54,949 bases of DNA. It comes from Candidatus Eisenbacteria bacterium. GTDB lineage: Bacteria; Eisenbacteria; RBG-16-71-46. The notes under the pieces were generated by a model. That model saw nothing but the letters and a program-made list of their open reading frames with translations. It did no database searches and was not told where the DNA came from. Location: assembly GCA_035712145.1 (NCBI GenBank), contig DASTBI010000054.1:1-54949 (forward strand), given 5' to 3'. Shown one piece after another: positions 35,278-43,796 of the stretch (within the stretch, counting starts at the first letter, position 1; the number at the start of each line of letters is the position of its first letter). Both the position numbers and the translations under genes were made by a program.

Positions 35278-37092
35278 TCAGGCGGCTTTCAGCGTGGAGT
35301 CGGCGCCGCGATAGGGAACGCGGATCGCGAACGTGCTGCCCTTCTCCGGCCTGCTCTCGGCTTCGATCCGGCCGCCGTGAGCCTCCACGATACCGCGCGC
35401 CAGCGTGAGGCCTAGCCCGAGGCCGGCGGAATTGAACTCGAGCGTTCCCGAAGAATGATGGTTGAGCGAGTCGCGCACCGAGAACGAGCGGCGCAGCACT
35501 TCGTCCAGCTTGTCCCTGGTGATGCCGATCCCGGAGTCGCGAACGCTCAGCACGAGGTCGTCGCCATCGCGTGCGCCACGCACGTCGATGCTGCCGCCGT
35601 TGGGCGTGAAGCGGATGGCGTTGCGCACCAGGTTCGCCAGCGCCTGGGTGAGCCGCGGGCCATCGACGTGGGCCGCTGAAAGCCCCGGCTCCACTTCGGT
35701 GGTGATCGAGAGATCGCGGTCGGGCGCATCGCCGGCGGCGATGCTCACCGCCTGTCGGACCAGGCCCTCGATCTCGTGATTGCCGAGCGTGAGCACCAGC
35801 CGGTCGCTCTCGATCTGAGCCACGCGAGTCGCGTCCTCGGCGATGCGGGTCAGCGATTTCAGGCTGCGCTCGATCGCCGCCAGCGCGCTCTGCTGCTTTT
35901 CGCTGATGCCACCGAGCGTGCCGTTCGAGAACAGCTCCACGAATCCCTTGATCACGCTGATCGGCGTTCGCAGCTCGTGGGAGGCGATGCTGATGAATTC
36001 GCTCTTCACGCGCGCCACTTCCTCGAGGCTCTTGACGTAGTCCTTCTCGTGCTCCCGCATCTCCTCGAAGCGCTCGGCGAGATAGCCGATCTCGTCCTGG
36101 CTGTTGACCTGGAGCGGGAAGTCGTAATTGCCGCGCTTCATCTCCTCGGCGCCGCGCACCATCTTGAGCATGGGCCGGGTGATGCGCTCCGACACGATCA
36201 GCCCGACGATGAACGAAGCGAGAACGGCGAGCATGCCGAGCTGGCCGAGGCCAGCCTGCACCCGGCGAAGGAATGCCGTTTCGACGTCGAGCGGACGCTG
36301 CAGCACGTAGAGCTGGCGGCCCTTGGGGTCCGACTCAGGGATGCGGCGCACCAGCGTGAGGTAGGTGGCCGAGCCGCCATGCACCTCGCTGAGCGCGTCC
36401 TCCTCCCCATCGAGGTCGGCCTCCAGCACCGCGTCCATGAGCGCGCCACGGTCCGCGTCTCCCGTGACCGTGCTGCCGGTCGGCTGCTGTCCGGAGACGA
36501 AGGTCACCTCGCTGTGGGTCAGCCCGCGCAACCTCGAGGCGAGCGCTTCACCGATCTCGGCGCCGAGCACGAGCGCGCCGACGACCCGCCCTCCAGCGAC
36601 CACCGGGGTGACCGTGGCCTGGAGCTGGGCCTCCTTCTCCACCAGGATGCCCGACGCGGGCTCGCCCTCGAGCGCATGCCGCACCAGCCGCTCGCGGGTC
36701 GCCTGCGTGGAGGAGAGCCGGCCCACCGATGCCAGCATGCGGCCGTTGCGATCCAGCACCTCCAGCAGATCGCTCTGGGTGATGGCGTGGAAGTCGCGAG
36801 CCACGCCACGCACGGTGGCGCGGTACTGCGTATCCCCCGGCTCCGTGGGGAGTGTGAGCACCGAGAAGAACCGCGGGTCGCGCACGATCACCTGCGCGGT
36901 GACGCCGAGCGCGTCCGCGCGCGCCGAGAGCATGTTCTCGAACACGTTCGCCGAGCGCCGAAGGCTTTCGTGGATGTTGTCCTCGAGGTGGCCCGAGACG
37001 TTGCGATTGACGAGCCACAGTGTGCCGAGCGCCAGCAGAACGGGTGCGAGGGCGGTGAAGGCGAGCAGTTTCCAGCGCAGTCGAAGACGCAT
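35278..37092 (-). CDS. Membrane sensor histidine kinase
   Basis: 604 residues from the ATG at 37092, one base after the stop of the cupredoxin gene. Transmembrane helix 1 (about 7-27), a periplasmic double-CACHE-like sensor (about 35-280), helix 2 (about 284-302), HAMP (about 303-355), HisKA with phospho-acceptor His372 (SIASHELRTP) and a HATPase_c domain (N box NLVRNAIRF, G1 DSGIG, G2 GLGLGL). Membership of the classical kinase family is clear. No response regulator is adjacent, so its target is elsewhere. Coupling to a copper-site protein suggests a redox, metal or small-ligand signal. Confidence 0.92.
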   Translation of the reverse strand: MRLRLRWKLLAFTALAPVLLALGTLWLVNRNVSGHLEDNIHESLRRSANVFENMLSARADALGVTAQVIVRDPRFFSVLTLPTEPGDTQYRATVRGVARDFHAITQSDLLEVLDRNGRMLASVGRLSSTQATRERLVRHALEGEPASGILVEKEAQLQATVTPVVAGGRVVGALVLGAEIGEALASRLRGLTHSEVTFVSGQQPTGSTVTGDADRGALMDAVLEADLDGEEDALSEVHGGSATYLTLVRRIPESDPKGRQLYVLQRPLDVETAFLRRVQAGLGQLGMLAVLASFIVGLIVSERITRPMLKMVRGAEEMKRGNYDFPLQVNSQDEIGYLAERFEEMREHEKDYVKSLEEVARVKSEFISIASHELRTPISVIKGFVELFSNGTLGGISEKQQSALAAIERSLKSLTRIAEDATRVAQIESDRLVLTLGNHEIEGLVRQAVSIAAGDAPDRDLSITTEVEPGLSAAHVDGPRLTQALANLVRNAIRFTPNGGSIDVRGARDGDDLVLSVRDSGIGITRDKLDEVLRRSFSVRDSLNHHSSGTLEFNSAGLGLGLTLARGIVEAHGGRIEAESRPEKGSTFAIRVPYRGADSTLKAA

Positions 37093-37093
37093 G

Positions 37094-37720
37094 TCAGTAG
37101 CCCAGGGCGAGCACCGCGTCGCCTCGCTCCGGAATCTGCACCTGACGACGTTGCTCGCCGATGCTCGGGTGCCAGACGTGAAGGGTGTAGCGGCCGGGTG
37201 GCAGCGGTGGGAGCTTGAAGTCACCGGAGCGGCGAGGAGTCGCGAAGACCTTGTGCGACATCACCACGACGTATCCCGACATCCATGGATGGATGTCGCA
37301 GAACAGGTTCACGACGCCGGGGCGCTCGAAGGTCACCCGCTGGCTGGAGCGCGGCGGATACTTGCCGAGATCGAAGCGCTGGGCGGGTGAGACGCTGAAC
37401 ACGTTGTGGTAGACGCGGTCGCGGTTGGCGAAGTCGACGGTGCTGCCGGCGATCACCGTGGTCACCAGCGGCGTGAAGCTCCGGTTGCTCTGGACGACGC
37501 GTTTCTGTTTCGGCCTGGCGCGGTAATGGTGCGCGAGCTTCTCGGGGAGGGGGTCCACCCACAGCACGGCCTGCTCCACTTTCGGCGCCTCGATGACCGT
37601 CCCCAAAGGCGTGGCCTGGCGGCTCGAGTCGAGCCGAAGCCGGCCGCGAATCACACCCGCCTCGGCCTCGGTGGCGTACAGCAGCAATGCCGCGAATGTC
37701 ACTGCCTTGCCGGGCTTCAT
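37094..37720 (-). CDS. Secreted cupredoxin-like (blue-copper type) protein
   Basis: 208 residues from the ATG at 37720 (signal peptide MKPGKAVTFAALLLYATEA); an ATG at 37750 is less likely. A single cupredoxin-like domain resembles the methylamine-utilisation plastocyanin group. Candidate type-1 copper ligands are His105 (YHNVFS), Cys141, His144 and Met147 (CDIHPWM), in the order His, Cys, His, Met expected of blue copper proteins. A short beta domain follows (LPPLPPGRYTLHVWHP). The gene runs directly into the histidine kinase gene, so it may present a copper or redox state to the kinase in the periplasm. Confidence 0.87.
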   Translation of the reverse strand: MKPGKAVTFAALLLYATEAEAGVIRGRLRLDSSRQATPLGTVIEAPKVEQAVLWVDPLPEKLAHHYRARPKQKRVVQSNRSFTPLVTTVIAGSTVDFANRDRVYHNVFSVSPAQRFDLGKYPPRSSQRVTFERPGVVNLFCDIHPWMSGYVVVMSHKVFATPRRSGDFKLPPLPPGRYTLHVWHPSIGEQRRQVQIPERGDAVLALGY

Positions 37721-37819
37721 CGAGCGCAGTCCATGCGAAATCTCCCACACCGGCGTCCAAAGGGTGTCGATGTGCTATCGGCATTGTCGGGCAATGACTT
37801 GAGAAGAGGCCGTCCCGGA

Positions 37820-38548
37820 TCAGGACGGACCGAGAATCTCGCGGGCGCGGCGGAAGATGCGGTTCCACATCGGCCGGGTCAGCTTGCCGGTATTGGTGTT
37901 CTGTCGGCTGGGATGGAAGGAGCGGATCAGCAGTGGACCGCCGTCGAGCGCGGTCAGAGCACCGTGCTCGAACGCGGGGCGCGAGCGCGGCGGCAAGCGC
38001 TCCCACCAGCCGGAAGCGCGAAGCCAGGCGTCGAGGGCGATGCGTCCGAGCGTCAGCACCACCTTCACGCGCTCGAGAAGCGCCAGCTCGGCCTCGAGGT
38101 AAGGCCTGCAGTTCGCCAGCTCCCCCGGGGCAGGGCGGTTGTCGGGCGGCGCGCAGCGCGCCGCCGCCGCGATGTAACAGTCGATGAGCTCGAGCCCGTC
38201 GCCCCGGCGCGCAGACGTCGGCTGCGAGGCGAAGCCGTTCTCGAAGAGCGCGCGGTAGAGCCAGTCCCCGCTCGAGTCGCCGGTGAACGATCGCCCGGTG
38301 CGGTTGCCGCCGTGCGCCGCGGGCGCCAATCCCACGATCAGCAGTCGCGCGCGCGGATCACCGAACCCGGGGACCGGCTTGCCCCAGTAGGTCTGGTCGC
38401 GGAACTCCCGCTTCTTCTCGGTGGCGATGCGCGTGCAGAAGGCTCGGAGGCGCGGACAGCGCTCGCAGCGCACCACGGCGCGCGCCACCGCATCGAGCGA
38501 AGCGTAGCGGGAAAGCGGCGAGGGCTCGCCGCGCTTGACAGGCTCCAC
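37820..38548 (-). CDS. Uracil-DNA glycosylase, family 5-like (UdgB)
   Basis: 242 residues from a GTG at 38548. Four cysteines (CERCPRLRAFC and two later) fit an iron-sulfur cluster of the family 4/5 glycosylases. Motif 1 is GLAPAAHGGNRTGR, with Ala where other families have a catalytic polar residue, as in family 5. Motif 2 is HPSRQNTNTG. It removes uracil, and in family 5 also hypoxanthine or other deaminated bases, from DNA, including at high temperature in known members. A small inverted repeat (CCGTCC and GGACGG) brackets its stop codon. Confidence 0.9.
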   Translation of the reverse strand: MEPVKRGEPSPLSRYASLDAVARAVVRCERCPRLRAFCTRIATEKKREFRDQTYWGKPVPGFGDPRARLLIVGLAPAAHGGNRTGRSFTGDSSGDWLYRALFENGFASQPTSARRGDGLELIDCYIAAAARCAPPDNRPAPGELANCRPYLEAELALLERVKVVLTLGRIALDAWLRASGWWERLPPRSRPAFEHGALTALDGGPLLIRSFHPSRQNTNTGKLTRPMWNRIFRRAREILGPS

Positions 38549-38675
38549 TCTGCGGGGTCCTATTGCTCGCTCCTTTCACGCCGGGTCGCACGGTGCCGGC
38601 TGCTGGAAACCACGGATCGATCCTCGCACAACCGATGCGCCGGCAAGTACGGGCCGCGCGCCGGAGTATGGAGAC

Positions 38676-39452
38676 ATGATCTCGATCGACTTGAGCGGCA
38701 AGCATGGGCTGGTGATGGGGGTCGCGAACCACCGCAGCCTGTCGTGGGCGATCGCCGACAAGCTGCATCAGGCGGGCGCCGACCTCTGCCTCACGTACGC
38801 GAACGAGCGGCTCAAGGGCATGGTCGAGGAGGTCGCGAAGGACCGCCCGAGAATCATGCTGCTCGAGTGCGACGTCACGCAGGACGCGCAGATCGACGCG
38901 GTCGCGAAGCGCCTCGGCGAGCAGTGGGGCGGAATCGACTATCTGGTCCACGGCATCGCCTTCGCCAAGAAGGAAGACCTCGAGGGTCTGTTCGTCGGGA
39001 CGTCGCGGGACGGTTTCCAGCTGGCGCTCGAAGTCAGCGCCTACTCGCTGCTCAACGTGACCCACCGCATGCTGCCGCTGCTCGAGAAGAGCGGCGCCAG
39101 CATCGTGACGCTCTCCTACCTGGCAGCCGAGCGCGCGGTTCCCTCCTATAACGTGATGGGCAGCGCCAAGGCCGTGCTCGAGCAGAGCGTGCGTCAGATG
39201 GCGCTCGAGCTCGGGCCGCGGAAAATCCGGGTCAATGCCATCTCGGCGGGGCCGGTGAGCACGCTGGCGGCCCGCGGCATCCGTGGCTTCACAGACATGC
39301 TCAAGAAGCACGCGGAGCGCGCCCCGCTGCGCCGCAACATCACCAAGGAGGAGGTCGGCAACGCCGGCTTGTTCCTGCTCTCCGATCTGGGAAGCGGCAT
39401 CACCGGCGAGGTGATGATGGTGGACGGCGGCTACAGCGTCATCGCCTGGTAG
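38676..39452 (+). CDS. fabI: Enoyl-[acyl-carrier-protein] reductase (NADH) FabI
   Basis: 258 residues from the ATG at 38676, behind GGAG. SDR fold of the FabI type: GLVMGVANHRSLSWAIA for the cofactor, CDVTQDAQID, LVHGIAFAKKEDLEG, and the active site SYLAAERAVPSYNVMGSAKA with the Tyr-x6-Lys spacing that separates FabI from ordinary SDRs. GPVSTLAARGI and EVMMVDGGYSV close the fold. It reduces trans-2-enoyl-ACP in the last step of fatty-acid elongation. It is monocistronic here, followed by a GC-only palindrome. Confidence 0.96.
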   Translation: MISIDLSGKHGLVMGVANHRSLSWAIADKLHQAGADLCLTYANERLKGMVEEVAKDRPRIMLLECDVTQDAQIDAVAKRLGEQWGGIDYLVHGIAFAKKEDLEGLFVGTSRDGFQLALEVSAYSLLNVTHRMLPLLEKSGASIVTLSYLAAERAVPSYNVMGSAKAVLEQSVRQMALELGPRKIRVNAISAGPVSTLAARGIRGFTDMLKKHAERAPLRRNITKEEVGNAGLFLLSDLGSGITGEVMMVDGGYSVIAW

Positions 39453-39458
39453 CCGATT

Positions 39459-39474
39459 CGGGGCGCGCGCCCCG
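39459..39474. terminator. GC-only palindrome after fabI
   Basis: CGGGGCGCGCGCCCCG is a perfect 16-base palindrome starting 6 bases after the fabI stop. No T-tract follows. It could pause or end transcription, or be chance in GC-rich DNA. Confidence 0.35.
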
Positions 39475-39581
39475 TCGCAACGGCGCATCGAACCGTGGCG
39501 GCTTGACGATCACTTGTCCTCCCGATGTCGTGAGTAGCCGCTGTTTTCCGGGCAATTCCGCGCCGGAATAGCGACCCACCC

Positions 39582-39599
39582 TTGGCGTACTTCCTGCGT
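39582..39599 (+). promoter_or_regulatory. Sigma-54-type promoter
   Basis: TTGGCGTACTTCCTGC shows GG (39584-39585), exactly ten bases, then GC (39596-39597), the invariant -24/-12 spacing of sigma-54 promoters. Flanking bases fit TTGGC and, less well, TTGC. The expected start is near 39608, about 34 bases before the ATG at 39642. Confidence 0.5.
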
Positions 39600-39641
39600 T
39601 CCAAGGCGGCAACGACCTGACCCGCCAGAAGGGAGAACGTC

Positions 39642-40691
39642 ATGTTCACCACCGCTACGTTGATGGGCTGCCTCCGCCCGGTCCTCCAGTGGACTCGCGC
39701 GCGGCTGGCGGTCGACACCTCTGCGGCGCTGCGCGCGTTTCAGCGCGTGGTGGCCATCGAGCCGTGTCGGGTTCCCGCGCCGGTACCGATTCCGCTGCCT
39801 CGTCGTCCTCGCGCCTTCTCGGCGATGATGGTCGGCGCGCTCGCGCTCGTCGCGACGCTGCCAAACGTCTCGCAGGCGCAGGCGTGGCATGGCGACAACG
39901 ATTCGTGGCAGGGCAACCGAAACCGCGGATTCGAATTCGCCGCCGATGGACGTCTCGTGGACGTCCAGGTGCAGGTCGAAGGCATGGGCACGGTGCCGCT
40001 CTATACCGCGAACGGCCGTTTCGACCGGCGCTACTTCCAGGCGTTCAAGGGACGCAATTACAGCCTGGTGGTTCGGAACAACACCAACCGCCGTGTGGGC
40101 GTCCTGCTCGCCGTGGACGGCCTCAACGCCATCAATGGCCAGAAGTCGAGGCTGTCCCGCAACGAGTCCATGTACGTCCTCGATCCGTTCGAGAGCACGG
40201 TGATCAAGGGCTGGCGCACCTCGATGGATCGCGTTCGCCGGTTCGTGTTCGTGGACGAGGAGCGCTCGTACGCGGAGCGCGTCGGGAAGGCCAACGGCGA
40301 CATGGGTTGGATCCGGGTCCTGGCGTTCCGTGAGCAGCGTCCTTACTGGGACGTCCCGGGCAGGATCCGCTCGCAGGAGCCCGACGAGTTCGAGGGGCGT
40401 GGAGAAGAGGCGCCTCGCGACCTGCAGGGACTGGATCGCGCTCCGTCGCCGAGCAACCGTTCGTACGCCGACGAGCAGTCGAATCCTGGCACGGGTTGGG
40501 GCAACTCGCAGCGTGACCCGGTGTCCCGGACGCACTTCCTGGCCGAGGCCAGCCCGGTCGACCACGTGATCCTGCGCTACGAGTACGCGAGTGGTCTGCG
40601 CGCGCTCGGCATCCGGATCTGGAATGGTCGCAACCGGACCTGGGAGCGTGAGCGTGGCGAGCTGGGATTCGCGGCTCCCCCGAACTGGTAA
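39642..40691 (+). CDS. Secreted or periplasmic protein of unknown function
   Basis: 349 residues behind GAAGGGAG. The hydrophobic signal segment lies late (about 59-80, cut near SQAQA) after a 58-residue basic, Pro-rich leader. Either the n-region is unusually long or the start is the Met at 62, which has no ribosome binding site. The mature part has DGRLVDVQVQVEG, RNYSLVVRNNTNRRVGVLLAVDGLNAI, LDPFESTVIKGW and a C-terminal domain with HVILRYEYASGLRALGI. This looks like two beta domains joined by a Pro/Glu/Asn-rich linker. I recognise no family. It lies behind the sigma-54-type site and ends at a strong terminator. Confidence 0.8.
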   Translation: MFTTATLMGCLRPVLQWTRARLAVDTSAALRAFQRVVAIEPCRVPAPVPIPLPRRPRAFSAMMVGALALVATLPNVSQAQAWHGDNDSWQGNRNRGFEFAADGRLVDVQVQVEGMGTVPLYTANGRFDRRYFQAFKGRNYSLVVRNNTNRRVGVLLAVDGLNAINGQKSRLSRNESMYVLDPFESTVIKGWRTSMDRVRRFVFVDEERSYAERVGKANGDMGWIRVLAFREQRPYWDVPGRIRSQEPDEFEGRGEEAPRDLQGLDRAPSPSNRSYADEQSNPGTGWGNSQRDPVSRTHFLAEASPVDHVILRYEYASGLRALGIRIWNGRNRTWERERGELGFAAPPNW

Positions 40692-40714
40692 GCCGAGTCC
40701 GTCGTCAAGCAGCC

Positions 40715-40738
40715 GGGACCCGCAGGGATGCGGGTCCC
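40715..40738 (+). terminator. Rho-independent terminator
   Basis: GGGACCCGCA and TGCGGGTCCC form a perfect 10-bp stem around GGGA, followed by ATTTCAATTCT. It lies 24 bases after the stop at 40691. Confidence 0.85.
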
Positions 40739-40768
40739 ATTTCAATTCTGGAGGCGGGGACAAAAACC

Positions 40769-40798
40769 GACGGCGATGCCGCAGCGGGCATCGCCGTC
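40769..40798 (-). terminator. Rho-independent terminator for the small secreted gene
   Basis: GACGGCGATGCC and its exact complement form a 12-bp stem with a 6-base loop. On the minus strand it is followed by GGTTTTTG (40761-40768). It ends transcription of the gene at 40876-41166. Confidence 0.85.
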
Positions 40799-40875
40799 GT
40801 GATCAGCAATCAAGCGCGTGAAGGGGACACCCAGGAGTCCACCGGGTCGCGCGCTCACTGCTTCCCACGCCTCTC

Positions 40876-41166
40876 CTACCCTTGCTTCGCCACCTTGGTT
40901 CCAACCGGTCGAGGCGCGGTTGCGAACTCCTCCGTCTGCACCGCAAGCAGCACCTTCCCGATGGTCACCTCGGCCCAGGACATTCCCTCGGCCTTCTGTT
41001 CCTTCTTCACGAGCTGGGTGGGGATTCCGGCGATCGCGTCCGCGATCTGGACTGCGGCGGCGGCGGTCACATCCGGGGGATTCAGCGGCTGCGCGACGGC
41101 GTGGGTCGCGAAGCCAACGACGAGCATCGACGCCGTGAGCGTGGTCTCGATGCGCGGCATTTTCAT
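40876..41166 (-). CDS. Small secreted protein of unknown function
   Basis: 96 residues from the ATG at 41166, behind AGGAGGG. A signal peptide (MKMPRIETTLTASMLVVGFA, cut near HAVAQ) leads to a mature chain of about 70 residues with no cysteine: NPPDVTAAAAVQIADAIAGI, QLVKKEQKAEGMSWAEVTIG and a Lys/Pro-rich end. The even mix of helix formers suggests a small helical periplasmic protein. I know no family. It is monocistronic, with its own terminator. A longer frame to 41253 lacks a signal peptide and is rejected. Confidence 0.75.
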   Translation of the reverse strand: MKMPRIETTLTASMLVVGFATHAVAQPLNPPDVTAAAAVQIADAIAGIPTQLVKKEQKAEGMSWAEVTIGKVLLAVQTEEFATAPRPVGTKVAKQG

Positions 41167-41469
41167 GTCTGCCCTCCTATGGCGTCGACGCCTGTGCGCC
41201 TCGTCGATCCATGCCCTCGATTCCTGAGGGCCATATGCCCGAGGTCCTAACAACCCACGTGCCGAAATCGAGGTGGAGCCTCAGTCCCCGCAAGCCCCTC
41301 GAAAATAATGCTCCTCGCCCCCGCCACCTGCGACGGAGCTCGCTGTACGAACGGGCAGGGACGTGTACGAACGTCCGCGCCTTGGGCCGAACCTACAGCC
41401 TGGCTCGGCGGATGCAGGCAGCGGGAGCGCGCATGGCTTAGGCGGCGTGAACCCGCTAACCTCGCGTCC
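41167..41469. other. 303-bp divergent intergenic region
   Basis: Lies between the small secreted gene (-) and the molybdopterin oxidoreductase gene (+). It holds a 10-bp direct repeat of 20-bp period overlapping an inverted repeat (41344-41376). I see no clear -35/-10 pair or small gene. Confidence 0.5.
41344..41376. repeat. Direct and inverted repeats, candidate operator
   Basis: TGTACGAACG occurs at 41344-41353 and again at 41364-41373, exactly 20 bp (about two helical turns) apart. The second copy also sits inside the inverted repeat GGACGT-N6-ACGTCC (41359-41376). The block lies about 95-125 bp before the molybdoenzyme start, a usual place for an activator or repressor site. Confidence 0.45.
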
Positions 41470-43791
41470 ATGTGTGCGCGTCCGCGATCGAAACGCAGCG
41501 ACCAGCCATTGCCGCCGCTGCAGGGGGCTGTCCCCCGGCCCAGGCCATTCCGCCCCTACCGGGGCATGCTCCGGGTGGCATGGGAGAACCGTGACCAGCT
41601 GGCATACGCCTGGAGGATCCTGGCCCGCGGCGTATGCGATGGCTGCTCGCTCGGACCGCGGGGCATGCGCGACGACGTCATCAAGGGCATCCATCTGTGC
41701 ATGACACGCCTCGACCTCCTCCGGCTCAACACGATGGGCCCGATCCCGGATGACGTCCTCGCCGACCTCCCGGCTCTGAGGGCACGCCGGAACCGCGATC
41801 TCCACGGCCTCGGACGGCTTCCCTATCCGATGGTGCATCGCGAGGGCGATGACCGGCTGCACCGGATTTCGTGGGACGAGGCGATGAGCATCGTCGCCGA
41901 GGAGTTACGGGACTTGCCGGGCGAGCGCATGGGCTTCTTCGCCACCTCCCGCGGCCTGGTGAACGAGACCTACTACTCGTTCCAGAAGGCCGCGAGGCTG
42001 CTGGGATCCAATCACGTGGACCTGTGCTCGCGGCTCTGCCACGCCGCCAGCGTCTCGGCCCTCAAGGACACGCTGGGGATCGCGGCGCCCACCTGCTCGC
42101 TCAAGGACATGATCGGCTCGGACCTGGTGGTGATCCTCGGCTCGCATCTCGCCAGCAACCAGCCGGTGACCACCAAGTACCTCTGTTACGCGAAACGCCG
42201 GGGCACCCGGATCGTGGTGGTCAACCCGATGCGCGAGCCCGCGCTCGAGCGCTACTGGGTGCCGAGCGACGTCCGCAGCGCGCTCTTCGGATCGCGTCTG
42301 ATGGACGACTTCTTCCAGGTGGCGGTCGGCGGCGACGTGGCGTTCCTCCACGGCGCGATGAAGCACCTGATCGAGATCGATCGAGTCGATCACGAGTTCA
42401 TCGCCCGCCACACCTCCGGATTCGAAGCGCTGCGCGCGCACCTTCGCGAGCTGACGTGGGAACGGCTGGAGTCCGACAGCGGGCTTTCCCGCGACGACAT
42501 GCGGCGCTTCGCCGAAGAAGTGGGGCGCGCACGCTCGGCGGTGTTCGTCTACAGCATGGGCCTCACCCAGCACCGATTCGGCGTCGACAACGTGAAGGCG
42601 GTGGTCAATCTCGCGCTGGCAGGCGGGTTTCTCGGGCGCGAGAAGTGCGGGATCATGCCGATCCGCGGGCACTCGGGCGTCCAGGGGGGCGGCGAATGCG
42701 GCGTGGACCCGGACAAGTATCCAGGCGGACTCGAAGTTGCCCACGAGCCGGACCGCCGCCGCTTCGAGACGCTGTGGGGCCGGCCGCTTCCGAGCGCCAA
42801 GGGACACCGCACGCTGCAGATGCTCGAGGCGGCGCATCGCGGGGAGATCGATCTCCTCTACTCGCTGGGCGGCAATCTGCTGGAGACCATGCCGGATCGC
42901 GCCTACATGCACGAGGCGCTGTCCAATGTTCGCCTCCGGATCCACCAGGACATCGTGCTCAATACCTCGTCGTTGCTGCCTGGCCGAACCGTGCTGCTGC
43001 TGCCGGCCGAGACCCGTTACGAGACCGTGGGCGGCGGCACGGCGACGAGCACGGAGCGCCGCATCCGGTTCACGCCCGAGATTCCCGGGCCCCGCATCGC
43101 CGGCGCGCGGCCTGAATGGCGCATCCCGGTGGACGTGGCCACGGCCGCGCGGCCCGATCTCGGGAGCGCATTCCGCTGGAGCACGACCGCCGACATCCGC
43201 CGTGAGATGGCGGAGGCCATGCCGATGTATGCCGGCATCGAGAAGCTCGAGCGCGAAGGCCAGTGGGTCCAGTGGGGCGGCGAGCGTCTGTACGCCGATG
43301 GCTTCGACCGGATGCCCGAACGCCGCGCGCGTTTCAACGCGGTGCCGCTTCCCGAAGTGGTGATTCCCGAAGGCTGGTTCTACATGACCACGCGTCGCGG
43401 CAAGCAATTCAACAGCATGGTCTTCCATTCGAAGGACTTTCACGTCGGCGGCCGCGATCGCGATTCGGTGCTGATGAATCCCGGCGACGCGGAGAAGCTC
43501 GGTGTGCGCGATGGGGATCCCGTGCGGCTCCGCTCGGATGTGGGCGAATGGACAGGCCGCGCGCGTCTGGCCTCGATGAAGGAGCGCCACCTGCAGACCT
43601 ACTGGCCCGAAACCAACGTGCTGATCCCGAGGCGCTTCGATCCGGTTTCGGGTGAACCGGATTACAACGTGCTCGTCACCGTCGAGCCCGTGAGCGCGCT
43701 GCCTTCGACGCGACCGGCGCGCGTGGACGTGGAACCGGAGACCGCCCCGGTGACGCCGACCGAGCCGGCGATGGCGCGCGGGGTCACGTAG
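41470..43791 (+). CDS. Molybdopterin oxidoreductase, YdeP/FdhF-like alpha subunit
   Basis: 773 residues from the ATG at 41470; no twin-arginine signal, so cytoplasmic. N-terminal CDGCSLGPRG (Cys56, Cys59) and HLC match the modified cysteine cluster of the YdeP group (TIGR01701). CSRLCH (Cys186, Cys190) lies where these enzymes place the residue near the metal. GRTVLLLPAETRYE, NQPVTTKYL and the C-terminal molydop-binding domain (MTTRRGKQFNSMVF, GVRDGDPVRLRSDVG) complete the fold. E. coli YdeP is linked to acid resistance; no substrate is firmly known. It has no adjacent electron-transfer subunit. An orphan modA is 12 kb away. Confidence 0.92.
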   Translation: MCARPRSKRSDQPLPPLQGAVPRPRPFRPYRGMLRVAWENRDQLAYAWRILARGVCDGCSLGPRGMRDDVIKGIHLCMTRLDLLRLNTMGPIPDDVLADLPALRARRNRDLHGLGRLPYPMVHREGDDRLHRISWDEAMSIVAEELRDLPGERMGFFATSRGLVNETYYSFQKAARLLGSNHVDLCSRLCHAASVSALKDTLGIAAPTCSLKDMIGSDLVVILGSHLASNQPVTTKYLCYAKRRGTRIVVVNPMREPALERYWVPSDVRSALFGSRLMDDFFQVAVGGDVAFLHGAMKHLIEIDRVDHEFIARHTSGFEALRAHLRELTWERLESDSGLSRDDMRRFAEEVGRARSAVFVYSMGLTQHRFGVDNVKAVVNLALAGGFLGREKCGIMPIRGHSGVQGGGECGVDPDKYPGGLEVAHEPDRRRFETLWGRPLPSAKGHRTLQMLEAAHRGEIDLLYSLGGNLLETMPDRAYMHEALSNVRLRIHQDIVLNTSSLLPGRTVLLLPAETRYETVGGGTATSTERRIRFTPEIPGPRIAGARPEWRIPVDVATAARPDLGSAFRWSTTADIRREMAEAMPMYAGIEKLEREGQWVQWGGERLYADGFDRMPERRARFNAVPLPEVVIPEGWFYMTTRRGKQFNSMVFHSKDFHVGGRDRDSVLMNPGDAEKLGVRDGDPVRLRSDVGEWTGRARLASMKERHLQTYWPETNVLIPRRFDPVSGEPDYNVLVTVEPVSALPSTRPARVDVEPETAPVTPTEPAMARGVT

Positions 43792-43796
43792 CTAGG

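Noticed and set aside
37093-37224. Longer start for the histidine kinase
   Set aside because: It would overlap the cupredoxin-like gene by 130 bases; the ATG at 37092 directly follows that gene's stop and opens the first membrane helix.
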